Of a stretch of DNA of 7,379 nucleotides, positions 1-6,335 are shown piece after piece (within the stretch, counting starts at the first letter, position 1; each line of letters starts with the position of its first letter). The stretch is from assembly GCA_003489345.1 (NCBI GenBank), contig DNIT01000088.1:45242-52620 (forward strand), in the 5' to 3' direction. This DNA comes from Pelotomaculum sp. Its GTDB lineage: Bacteria; Bacillota; Desulfotomaculia; Desulfotomaculales; Pelotomaculaceae. The notes under the pieces are model-generated. The model did no database searches and was not told the origin of the DNA. It saw nothing but the letters and a program-made list of their open reading frames with translations. The translations under genes were made by a program, and so were the position numbers.

Positions 1-1
1 G

Positions 2-727
2 ATGCTTTTACCGGCAGGGTTGCTGGGGGTTTTGGACGGTTTATTGTTTAAGAATCAGGTATCCTCCGGTATCAGTATTTTTGTGGGATTAGCCGGGGCG
101 ACTGTTCTTACGCTTCTTTCAGCGCTGCTCATGGATGTCGTTACAGGTATAAAGCTCTTTACCCTGGACCAGGACAGCAGGTTGTTTGTCGAGCAGTGGC
201 TGGAAGCGAACAGCAGTGTAAATGTTTTCAGCGACTTGCCCCCTGAGATGCAGGGAAACTTAAATCAGAACGTTACCGGTCTTTTTGAACTATTCATCCC
301 GGGTCAATATATTGTAGCTTCGGCTTCCGGCGCAGTTTTATCGTATTTTGCGGCCAGGATCGTGCTCGGGCGGATGCAGTATGAGTTGCCGCCGGTCCCC
401 GCCTTCAGCCGGGTATCTGTTCCATGGTATGTCATCTGGGGCCTTATTTCAGGATTGGGGCTGACCCTGGCGGGTGATTATTTATCAATACCGCTGGTGG
501 GGAAGATAGGAAAAAACATCCTTTTCGTCTTGTTTTATTTTCACCTGGTGTTGGGAGTTTCTGTCGCCGCGTTTTTTTTCCACAGCATCAAACTGGCCAG
601 GCCTTTCAAACTGGTGCTTTTGGCCCTGGTCTTGGTCTACCTGCCCTTCAGTGTTTCTGTTTTTTTGATGTTGGGAGTGATTGACCCACTGATCAACATG
701 CGTCAGTTGCCGGAAGCAAAGGGATAA
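2..727 (+). CDS. DUF2232 / YybS-like multi-pass membrane protein, partial (5' end outside window)
   Basis: The visible 241 residues are the C-terminal part of an integral membrane protein. Hydrophobic stretches lie at about residues 4-18, 24-47, 97-120, 141-157, 171-195 and 202-226. A less hydrophobic, probably extracytoplasmic segment with Asn/Gln/Glu lies between about 55 and 92. The pattern of a Trp-rich SVPWYVIWGL entry to a helix, then a helix ending in a GVS motif, then a final LGVIDPLINMRQ tail matches what I know of the YybS family (DUF2232). Family members are usually about 300 residues and only one base precedes the first ATG, so that ATG is probably internal and the gene is cut by the window edge. 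The family's molecular function is not established. Position just upstream of rplI agrees with the Firmicutes order yybS-(gdpP)-rplI. Family call is by recognition, fairly sure; function unknown. Confidence 0.75.
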   Translation: MLLPAGLLGVLDGLLFKNQVSSGISIFVGLAGATVLTLLSALLMDVVTGIKLFTLDQDSRLFVEQWLEANSSVNVFSDLPPEMQGNLNQNVTGLFELFIPGQYIVASASGAVLSYFAARIVLGRMQYELPPVPAFSRVSVPWYVIWGLISGLGLTLAGDYLSIPLVGKIGKNILFVLFYFHLVLGVSVAAFFFHSIKLARPFKLVLLALVLVYLPFSVSVFLMLGVIDPLINMRQLPEAKG

Positions 728-783
728 TCCGTTATAGGGCCGTTCAAGTGTTTTTCATGCAAAAAGGATGAGCTCAGCTTTCC

Positions 784-790
784 AGGAGGT
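784..790 (+). promoter_or_regulatory. Ribosome binding site of rplI, fixes the start at 798
   Basis: AGGAGGT is a near-perfect Shine-Dalgarno sequence. It lies 7 bases before the ATG at 798 but only 1 base before the ATG at 792, and it is inside the coding sequence if the frame is started at 768. It therefore selects 798 as the start. Confidence 0.9.
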
Positions 791-797
791 AATGGAG

Positions 798-1250
798 ATG
801 AAAGTAATACTGCTAAAAGATGTGCCCGGGCAGGGCAAGCGGGGGGACGTAATCAACGTAGCGGAAGGCTATGCCCGCAACTATCTGTTGCCGCGCAACC
901 TAGCTAGCGAGGCTTCCCAGGGCAAGATGAAGGAACTGGCCGAGCGGCAGCAGGCGAATGCGTTAAAAGGGGAAAAGATAAGGCGGGAGGCGGAAGAACT
1001 GGCAGCCCGCCTGGAGAAGATCACAGTGGTTGTGCAGACTAAAGCCGGTGAAGGGGGCAAGCTCTTCGGCTCTGTCAACAACAAGGATGTTTGCGACGCC
1101 ATGGTCTTACAACATCGGATCAGGCTTGATAAAAAGAAGGTTATCCTGAAGGAGCCCATCAAGCAACTTGGAGAGTATTCCGTGGTGGCCAAACTACACC
1201 CGGATGTACATGCCGGGATTAAGGTCAAAGTGGTCGGGGAGCAGGTTTGA
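798..1250 (+). CDS. rplI: 50S ribosomal protein L9
   Basis: This is bacterial ribosomal protein L9, which binds 23S rRNA at the base of the L1 stalk and spans outward from the large subunit. The 150-residue product starts MKVILLKDVPGQGKRGDV and continues with the family signature around GYARNYLLPRNLA (about residues 24-36). An Ala/Glu/Lys/Arg-rich connecting helix follows (about 40-75), then the C-terminal RNA-binding domain with GKLFGSVNNKD (about 88-98) and a basic KKKVILKEPIKQLGEY stretch. Length matches the usual 147-150 residues. The open frame extends back to 768, but the Shine-Dalgarno spacing and the family N-terminus place the start at 798. The gap from the yybS-like gene is 70 bases without a visible terminator, so co-transcription is likely. 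Confidence 0.97.
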   Translation: MKVILLKDVPGQGKRGDVINVAEGYARNYLLPRNLASEASQGKMKELAERQQANALKGEKIRREAEELAARLEKITVVVQTKAGEGGKLFGSVNNKDVCDAMVLQHRIRLDKKKVILKEPIKQLGEYSVVAKLHPDVHAGIKVKVVGEQV

Positions 1251-1345
1251 TTTTTCCATCATCTTTTGCTGAATCACCCCCGCATTCCCGGGTTATCGCT
1301 TCTTATGCCGGACTCTTATTTTTGGGTAACTGAAAGGAGCACAAC

Positions 1346-3286
1346 ATGAAAGTATTCCTCGAAAAGTTTATCGGAGGGAACAAAAGCGAAACCTCTGTTA
1401 AATTTAAAGGTAACGAGCAAATCAAACGTCAGGTTACGGCTTTGTTCGGCCTCCTGGCTGACCTGTACGGCTCCGACAAGCTGGTCCTCCGGGCCGGCAA
1501 GCTGGATGCCCTGCAGTTCATGCGCTCCGAAAGGATGGAGGAAAGAGTACTGGCCCTCCAGAAGTTGGTTTTCGAGGACCCAACCTTTAATACCCCGCCC
1601 GAGCAGGAAGCCATCCCGGGTATATTGGAAGAGATAGAAGAAGAGATTGCCGATAATATCGCCCGGCGCACGGTCGAAGACCAGCTGGAAAAGAAAATCA
1701 ACGAAAAGCTGCAGCAGCGTCACGAGGAGTATGTCAAAGAAATAAAAATGCAGGTTATCAAGGAGAACGCAGGTCCGGAGAATGCCCATACTTTAAAGAA
1801 GCTGGCCCTCCTGGAAAAGATGGAGCAGAAAAAACTGACCACCTCCGCCATGGAGTTTCTGCGTCCAATTTCCTTTGAAGAAATTATGGGCCAGTCCCGC
1901 GCAATTAATGCCTTATTGGCCAGGCTGGCGTCTCCCTATCCACAGCATATTATCCTGTATGGACCGCCGGGTGTAGGCAAAACCACCGCAGCCAGGCTGG
2001 CCCTGGAAGTGGCTAAAGCGGCCAAGGGGACACCTTTTGCCAGGGAAGCGGCCTTTGTTGAGGTGAATGGCGCCACCTTGCGCTGGGACCCCCGTGAAGC
2101 GACAAACCCTCTCCTGGGCTCGGTGCACGATCCTATATACCAGGGAGCAAAGCGGGACCTGGCTGATACGGGGGTGCCGGAGCCCAAACTGGGACTGGTC
2201 TCCGACGCCCATGGCGGTGTGCTGTTCATTGACGAAATCGGCGAAATGGACCCCCTGTTGCAGAATAAGCTTTTAAAAGTGTTGGAGGATAAACGGGTCT
2301 TTTTTGACTCCTCCTATTACGACCCGCATGAACCTAACGTACCCCAGTATATTAAAAAGCTTTTTGAAGAGGGCGCCCCGGCGGACTTTATCTTAATCGG
2401 GGCGACCACCCGCGAGCCTGAAGATATTAACCCGGCCATCCGCTCACGTTGCGCCGAGATCTTCTTCGAGCCGCTGACGCCGAAAGACATCCAGGCCATT
2501 TTGACCCAGGCGGCCGGAAAGCTGGGCGTGTTTTTAGATAGCAGGGTGGCCGAGGCTATCAGCGAGTACACCATTGAGGGCCGTAAGGCCATCAGCATCC
2601 TGGCAGATGCCTACGGAATGGCCTGCCATCGTGATCAGACGGATTCCGAGTGCCCCGCGATAACCCTTGAAGATGTTCTGGAAGTGGCTCAGGTAAGCCG
2701 TCTCAGTCCCTATACTACCTGCAAGGTTTCCAGCCGGCGGGAAGTAGGAAAAATTTTTGGGCTGGGCGTGCTGGGCTACCTGGGGTCGGTTTTAGAGCTC
2801 GAAGCGGTGGCCTTTCCGGCCCGCAGCCAGGGCCAGGGTGCCATCCGCTTTAACGATACCGCCGGCAGTATGGCCAAGGACTCCGTGTTCAACGCCGCCT
2901 CTGTAATACGCAAACTGACCGGCGAAGACCTCAGCAATTATGACCTGCATGTTAATGTGGTGGGTGGCGGCAGAATAGACGGCCCATCAGCCGGTGTGGC
3001 TATTTTCCTGGCCATCTTAAGCGCTATTCAGGGGCGCCCCATCCCCCAGGATATAGCCGTCAGCGGCGAGGTGTCCATCCAGGGCAAAATCCGCGCGGTT
3101 GGTGGAGTATGCGAAAAAATATATGGCGCCAGGCAGGCCGGTATCAAAACGATCCTGCTGCCGGCGGAGAACGCAAATGACGTACCTTCCGAGGTAAAGG
3201 GCATTCAGGTGGTGCTGGCGCACTCTGTTGAAGATATCATCAGACACGTGTTTCCACCCGCGGAGGTTGATGAACTAGTCAGCTGA
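1346..3286 (+). CDS. lonC: ATP-dependent Lon-family protease, LonC type
   Basis: This is a 646-residue AAA+ serine protease that should unfold and degrade cytosolic proteins using ATP. The AAA+ module (about 175-450) has Walker A GPPGVGKT (206-213), Walker B VLFIDE (292-297), a sensor-1-like IGATTR (351-356) and an arginine-finger-like RSRC (366-369). The C-terminal Lon protease domain (about 455-643) has DGPSAG with catalytic Ser548 and GGVCEK with Lys591; the 43-residue spacing equals that of E. coli Lon. The substrate-binding N domain of LonA is absent. Instead there is a charged, probably coiled-coil region (about 90-165), and no transmembrane anchor like that of LonB. This architecture and the rplI-dnaB neighbourhood fit the spore-former family named LonC (TIGRFAM spore_lon_C). 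A sporulation role is known only as a proposal. A Shine-Dalgarno sequence, AAAGGAG at 1333-1339, sits 6 bases before the ATG. The alternative label LonB is less likely. Confidence 0.9.
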   Translation: MKVFLEKFIGGNKSETSVKFKGNEQIKRQVTALFGLLADLYGSDKLVLRAGKLDALQFMRSERMEERVLALQKLVFEDPTFNTPPEQEAIPGILEEIEEEIADNIARRTVEDQLEKKINEKLQQRHEEYVKEIKMQVIKENAGPENAHTLKKLALLEKMEQKKLTTSAMEFLRPISFEEIMGQSRAINALLARLASPYPQHIILYGPPGVGKTTAARLALEVAKAAKGTPFAREAAFVEVNGATLRWDPREATNPLLGSVHDPIYQGAKRDLADTGVPEPKLGLVSDAHGGVLFIDEIGEMDPLLQNKLLKVLEDKRVFFDSSYYDPHEPNVPQYIKKLFEEGAPADFILIGATTREPEDINPAIRSRCAEIFFEPLTPKDIQAILTQAAGKLGVFLDSRVAEAISEYTIEGRKAISILADAYGMACHRDQTDSECPAITLEDVLEVAQVSRLSPYTTCKVSSRREVGKIFGLGVLGYLGSVLELEAVAFPARSQGQGAIRFNDTAGSMAKDSVFNAASVIRKLTGEDLSNYDLHVNVVGGGRIDGPSAGVAIFLAILSAIQGRPIPQDIAVSGEVSIQGKIRAVGGVCEKIYGARQAGIKTILLPAENANDVPSEVKGIQVVLAHSVEDIIRHVFPPAEVDELVS

Positions 3287-3339
3287 TATCTTGATTGTTT
3301 ATTGAAACGTACGGCTTCATTTGTTAAAAGGAGATCATT

Positions 3340-4671
3340 TTGTTAGACCGAATTCCTCCCCAGAATATAGATGCGGAACAGTCCGTGCTGGGCGCCATCC
3401 TGATTGACCGCGAGGCTATTTACAAGGCGATGCGGGTGCTCCAGCCGGGCGATTTTTACCGGGAAAGCCACCGTACCATCTACGAGGCCATGCTCTTGCT
3501 AAACGAAGCAGGGAGTCCGGTGGATTTGATCACGCTCAGCGATCAGCTGAGACAGCAGGGTGACCTGGAAAAAGTGGGCGGCGTAGCAGCTATCGCCACT
3601 CTGGCGGAGATGGTGCCGACTGCCGCCAGTGTGGAGTACTACGCCCGTATCGTCGAGGAAAAATCGCTCCTGCGCACCCTGATCAACCTGTCCACGCGCA
3701 TTGCCGGGATGGGGTACGAAGAACACGAGGAGCCTGAAAAACTGATCGCCGAGGCCGAGCAGATGATCCTGGAACTCGGTAACCGGCGGACATCCCAGGC
3801 CTTTTTCACAATCAAGGAAATCTTCCTGCAGACTTTCCCGCACCTGGAGTTCCTTTACAATAATCGCGGCGTTGTAACCGGCGTGCCGACATCCTTTGGG
3901 GACCTGGACCAGATCTGCTGCGGATTTCAGCCAAGCGACTTTATTATCCTGGCGGGCCGTCCCAGCATGGGCAAAACCAGCTTGGGGCTATGTATAGGCT
4001 ATAATGCCGCCATGAAGCACAACATCCCGGTGGCTGTGTTCAGCCTGGAAATGTCAAAGGAGCAGCTGGCGCAGAGGATCCTCTGCGCGGAGGCGAAAGT
4101 CGACCAACAGCGGCTTCGCAACGGCACCATTGACGAGGAGGACTGGCTGAAGCTGCACGAGACGGCCGGTAAAATGGCCAAGGCGCCGATATATATTGAC
4201 GACACCCCCGGTATCAGCATCCGCCAGCTGCGGGCCAAGGCCAGACAGCTCAAGTCCGAGAAGGGGCTCGGGCTGATCGTCATCGATTATCTGCAATTGC
4301 TCCAGGGCAGCCGTCGCTCCGAAAACCGCCAGCAGGAGATTTCAGAGATATCCCGTTCCCTGAAGGGACTCGCCAAGGAACTGCAAATCCCCGTGCTGGC
4401 CCTGGCTCAGCTCAGCCGGTCTGTGGAGCAGCGCCCCAACAAGCGCCCGGTGATGTCCGACCTGCGTGAGTCGGGTTCCTTGGAGCAGGACGCCGATCTG
4501 GTCATGTTCATCTACCGAGATGAATACTACAACCCCGAATCGGAGAAAAAGGGCATCGCAGAGGTCATTATCTCCAAGCACCGCAATGGACCGGTCGGCA
4601 GCGTCGAACTGGTTTTCCTGAAAGAATATACCAAGTTTGTCTCCATTATAAAAAACATATCAGACCATTGA
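3340..4671 (+). CDS. dnaB: Replicative DNA helicase DnaB (B. subtilis DnaC)
   Basis: This is the hexameric 5'-3' helicase that unwinds DNA at the replication fork and contacts primase. The 443-residue product begins with the family N-terminal signature RIPPQNIDAEQSVLGAIL (residues 4-21). The N-terminal helical domain runs to about 105, a linker to about 175, then the RecA-like motor. Visible motor motifs are Walker A GRPSMGKTS (206-214), FSLEMSKEQL with the probable catalytic Glu237, Walker B LIVIDYLQL (312-320), the DLRESGSLEQDAD block (374-386) and ISKHRNGPVG (411-420), which carries the arginine finger. Length is normal and there is no intein. Translation starts at TTG: AAAAGGAG at 3326-3333 lies 6 bases upstream and no ATG in frame fits the family N-terminus. 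It follows lonC by 53 bases and is probably the last gene of its transcription unit. Confidence 0.97.
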   Translation: MLDRIPPQNIDAEQSVLGAILIDREAIYKAMRVLQPGDFYRESHRTIYEAMLLLNEAGSPVDLITLSDQLRQQGDLEKVGGVAAIATLAEMVPTAASVEYYARIVEEKSLLRTLINLSTRIAGMGYEEHEEPEKLIAEAEQMILELGNRRTSQAFFTIKEIFLQTFPHLEFLYNNRGVVTGVPTSFGDLDQICCGFQPSDFIILAGRPSMGKTSLGLCIGYNAAMKHNIPVAVFSLEMSKEQLAQRILCAEAKVDQQRLRNGTIDEEDWLKLHETAGKMAKAPIYIDDTPGISIRQLRAKARQLKSEKGLGLIVIDYLQLLQGSRRSENRQQEISEISRSLKGLAKELQIPVLALAQLSRSVEQRPNKRPVMSDLRESGSLEQDADLVMFIYRDEYYNPESEKKGIAEVIISKHRNGPVGSVELVFLKEYTKFVSIIKNISDH

Positions 4672-4706
4672 CAGCCTCTTTAGAGCTGCATACAGGTGTT
4701 AAATCG

Positions 4707-4736
4707 TCCCTGACCGGCTGCAGGCCGGGATTTTTT
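4707..4736 (+). terminator. Probable intrinsic terminator after dnaB
   Basis: A GC-rich inverted repeat, CCGGC (4714-4718) and GCCGG (4724-4728) around the loop TGCAG, is followed by GA and six T (4731-4736). An alternative fold also pairs TCCC (4707-4710) with GGGA (4727-4730), enclosing GGC/GCC. It begins 36 bases after the dnaB stop codon. The stem is short, so strength is uncertain. Confidence 0.65.
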
Positions 4737-4739
4737 GTC

Positions 4740-4768
4740 TTGACAATATATCTTTGGTTTGTTAAGAT
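4740..4768 (+). promoter_or_regulatory. Predicted sigma-A-type promoter for the FAD oxidoreductase-purA unit
   Basis: A perfect -35 box TTGACA (4740-4745) is separated by 17 bases from TAAGAT (4763-4768), which matches the -10 consensus TATAAT at 4 of 6 positions. The spacer and flanks are AT-rich. Transcription would start near 4775, leaving a leader of about 160 nt before the TTG start at 4936. The box lies immediately behind the T-run of the dnaB terminator, a typical place for a new transcription unit to begin. Prediction from consensus only. Confidence 0.65.
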
Positions 4769-4774
4769 TTTTAT

Positions 4775-4935
4775 GTTGTTTAAAAAAGGTTCATCTACTA
4801 CTACAACTACATTTTCGGGACCGCATTGGAGCACTCAAATGGCAACTGGTATAAGGTTTGTTGTTTGGGTTATTTTTATGCCGGCAGGGAAAAATATCAT
4901 AAAGGTTCCTACCCAAAAAGGGGGAGGGAATATTC
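4775..4935 (+). other. Leader region upstream of the FAD oxidoreductase, no established gene
   Basis: This is the remainder of the 264-base gap between dnaB and the flavoprotein gene. It has lower GC content than the flanking genes. I recognise no tRNA, T-box, purine, TPP, SAM, preQ1, ZTP or other riboswitch consensus in it. It holds two short unproven reading frames (4784-4939 without a start codon; 4839-4943 with ATG and a GGAG 7 bases upstream), and at its 3' end an inverted repeat that overlaps the ribosome binding site. It may simply be an untranslated leader. Confidence 0.4.
4906..4930 (+). promoter_or_regulatory. Imperfect hairpin covering the ribosome binding site of the FAD oxidoreductase
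   Basis: TTCCTACCC (4906-4914) can pair with GGGAGGGAA (4922-4930), with one T-G wobble and one A-A mismatch, around a 7-nt AAAAAGG loop. The right arm contains the Shine-Dalgarno GGGAGG (4922-4927), which is 8 bases before the TTG start at 4936. If formed in RNA, it would hide the ribosome binding site. The repeat is seen directly; a regulatory role is inference, and purine-rich binding sites can pair with nearby pyrimidines by chance. Confidence 0.35.
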
Positions 4936-6324
4936 TTGAGTAAATTATATGATGTTGTCATCGTAGGCGCCGGCCCGGCCGGGATTTTTACGGCGCTGGA
5001 ACTGGTCAAATCCGGCAGGGATTTAAAAGTTTTAATTATCGATAAAGGCAGGGCGATCGAGGACCGGTCCTGCGTAGCCCGCATCCAGAACGTCCCCTGC
5101 AGCAACTGTTCGCCTTGTTCGACGGTGTGCGGCTGGGGTGGCGCCGGAGCTTTCAGCGATGGCAAGCTTACTCTTTCCACAGAGATAGGCGGCAGCCTGG
5201 AGCAATATATCGGGGAAAGCCGTCTGGCTGAACTTATTGATTATGTGGACCGTACCTACCTGAACTTCGGCGCCCCTGAAAAGGTCTACGGCTTGGAAAA
5301 TGAAGAGGCTATTTTGGATGTTCAGCGGCGAGCCGTACTGGCGGAGTTGAAGCTGGTGCCGGTCAGGATCAGGCATATGGGAACAGGTCGCTGTAAGGAA
5401 ATCCTCCAGAGAATGTACGAGAGCTTGGTTTCCGCCGGGGTTGAAGTGGGAACCTCCACTGCGGCGGAAGAGGTGCTGGTGGAGAACGGGGTTGCGCGTG
5501 GTGTGACCTGCCGCAACGGGCAGGTGATCACAGCCAAACAGGTGGTGCTGGCGCCCGGCCGGGAGGGCGCCGGCTGGCTCTGTGACGAGGCGCAGCGATT
5601 GGGGCTCGAGACCACCATCAATCCTGTTGATATCGGGGTCAGGGTGGAGCTGCCGGCAGCCGTAATGGAGTCTTTGACCAGTATTTTTTACGAAGCTAAA
5701 TTCATTTACTACTCCAGGACCTTCAACGACAAAGTACGCACTTTCTGTATGAACCCGAACGGGGAAGTGGTGCTTGAAAATAATGACGGGCTCGTAACGG
5801 TAAACGGGCACAGCCACGCATACAATAAAACGGAAAACACCAATTTTGCCGTCCTGGTCAGCAAGACCTTTACAGAGCCCTTCAAAGAGCCGATTGCTTA
5901 CGGCAGGTACGTTGCCAGCCTGGCTAACCTCCTGGGTGGCGGAGTTCTTGTGCAAAGCCTGGGTGACCTCATTGCGGGGCATCGCTCCACCAGGGAAAGG
6001 CTGGCTAAGTGCATGACCGTACCAACTCTGGCGGAGGCCACGCCGGGCGATTTAAGCCTGGTCCTGCCGTACCGCCACCTGATGGGCATCGTAGAGATGC
6101 TCAAGGCGCTCAATGAACTGGCGCCGGGGGTTTATTCCAGGTATACACTGCTCTATGGGGTAGAGGTAAAGTTTTATTCTTCCCGCCTAGCCCTTACCGG
6201 TTCCCTGGAAACACGGGTTAAAAACCTGTTCGCGGCCGGGGACGGCGCCGGTATCACCAGGGGCTTGGCCCAGGCCTCCGCGGCCGGGGTGGTGGCGGCT
6301 AGGGAAATTATTAATAGGATTTAG
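4936..6324 (+). CDS. FAD-dependent dehydrogenase/oxidoreductase, uncharacterised COG2509-like family
   Basis: This is a 462-residue cytosolic flavoprotein with no signal peptide or membrane segment. The N-terminal Rossmann motif VVIVGAGPAG (7-16) and the acidic end of the second strand (LIID, 33-36) bind FAD. A matching C-terminal FAD motif, LFAAGDGAGIT, lies at 431-441. The block CGWGGAGAFSDGKL (65-78) is the hallmark of COG2509-type 'uncharacterised FAD-dependent dehydrogenases'. Just before it lies C55-x2-C58-x2-C61-x3-C65, with a further Cys46, suggesting a metal or Fe-S site. The substrate is unknown and I do not assign a reaction. Translation starts at TTG 4936, with GGGAGG 8 bases upstream, and the product begins MSKLYDVVIVGAG, as expected for the fold. 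It has its own predicted promoter and lies 11 bases before purA, so the two are probably co-transcribed; whether they share a pathway is not shown. Family call good, function unknown. Confidence 0.88.
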   Translation: MSKLYDVVIVGAGPAGIFTALELVKSGRDLKVLIIDKGRAIEDRSCVARIQNVPCSNCSPCSTVCGWGGAGAFSDGKLTLSTEIGGSLEQYIGESRLAELIDYVDRTYLNFGAPEKVYGLENEEAILDVQRRAVLAELKLVPVRIRHMGTGRCKEILQRMYESLVSAGVEVGTSTAAEEVLVENGVARGVTCRNGQVITAKQVVLAPGREGAGWLCDEAQRLGLETTINPVDIGVRVELPAAVMESLTSIFYEAKFIYYSRTFNDKVRTFCMNPNGEVVLENNDGLVTVNGHSHAYNKTENTNFAVLVSKTFTEPFKEPIAYGRYVASLANLLGGGVLVQSLGDLIAGHRSTRERLAKCMTVPTLAEATPGDLSLVLPYRHLMGIVEMLKALNELAPGVYSRYTLLYGVEVKFYSSRLALTGSLETRVKNLFAAGDGAGITRGLAQASAAGVVAAREIINRI

Positions 6325-6329
6325 GGGGT
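6323..6329 (+). promoter_or_regulatory. Ribosome binding site of purA overlapping the upstream stop codon
   Basis: AGGGGGT begins inside the TAG stop codon (6322-6324) of the FAD oxidoreductase and lies 6 bases before the purA ATG at 6336. The overlap favours translational coupling of the two genes. It is a less canonical sequence than the AGGAGGT of rplI. Confidence 0.7.
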
Positions 6330-6335
6330 AACCTG

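Noticed and set aside
768..797. A ten-residue N-terminal extension of ribosomal protein L9 from the ATG at 768
   Set aside because: It would place the AGGAGGT Shine-Dalgarno inside the coding sequence. L9 proteins begin MKVILL, which is exactly the ATG at 798.
1251..1345. A promoter or terminator in the 95 bases between rplI and lonC
   Set aside because: No -35/-10 pair with proper spacing, no clear sporulation-sigma boxes and no hairpin followed by a T-run could be found. T-rich patches alone are not enough.
1316..1789. A 157-codon minus-strand open frame over the start of lonC
   Set aside because: Its translation is the complement of the charged, coiled-coil part of LonC and shows no family motif; it would run through the lonC ribosome binding site. 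It is a shadow of lonC.
3302..3330. A promoter-like pair TTGAAA (3302-3307) and TAAAAG (3325-3330) with 17-base spacing before dnaB
   Set aside because: Transcription would start around 3337, after the Shine-Dalgarno at 3326-3333, giving a nearly leaderless message. The -10 box is also largely the ribosome binding site itself, so the match is probably chance.
4646..4834. A 62-codon minus-strand open frame in the dnaB-flavoprotein gap
   Set aside because: It spans the predicted terminator and the promoter, overlaps the end of dnaB, and shows no recognisable motif.
4881..5020. The 9-mer CCGGCAGGG, found at 4881, 5012 and also at 11
   Set aside because: The copies share no longer flanking sequence, no regular spacing and no symmetry. 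A GC-rich 9-mer recurring three times in a coding-rich window is within what composition bias can produce.
5032..5982. A 316-codon open frame on the minus strand inside the flavoprotein gene
   Set aside because: It lies wholly antisense to a well-supported gene, its translation resembles no family I know, and its length is explained by the codon bias of the sense strand, which leaves few antisense stops.
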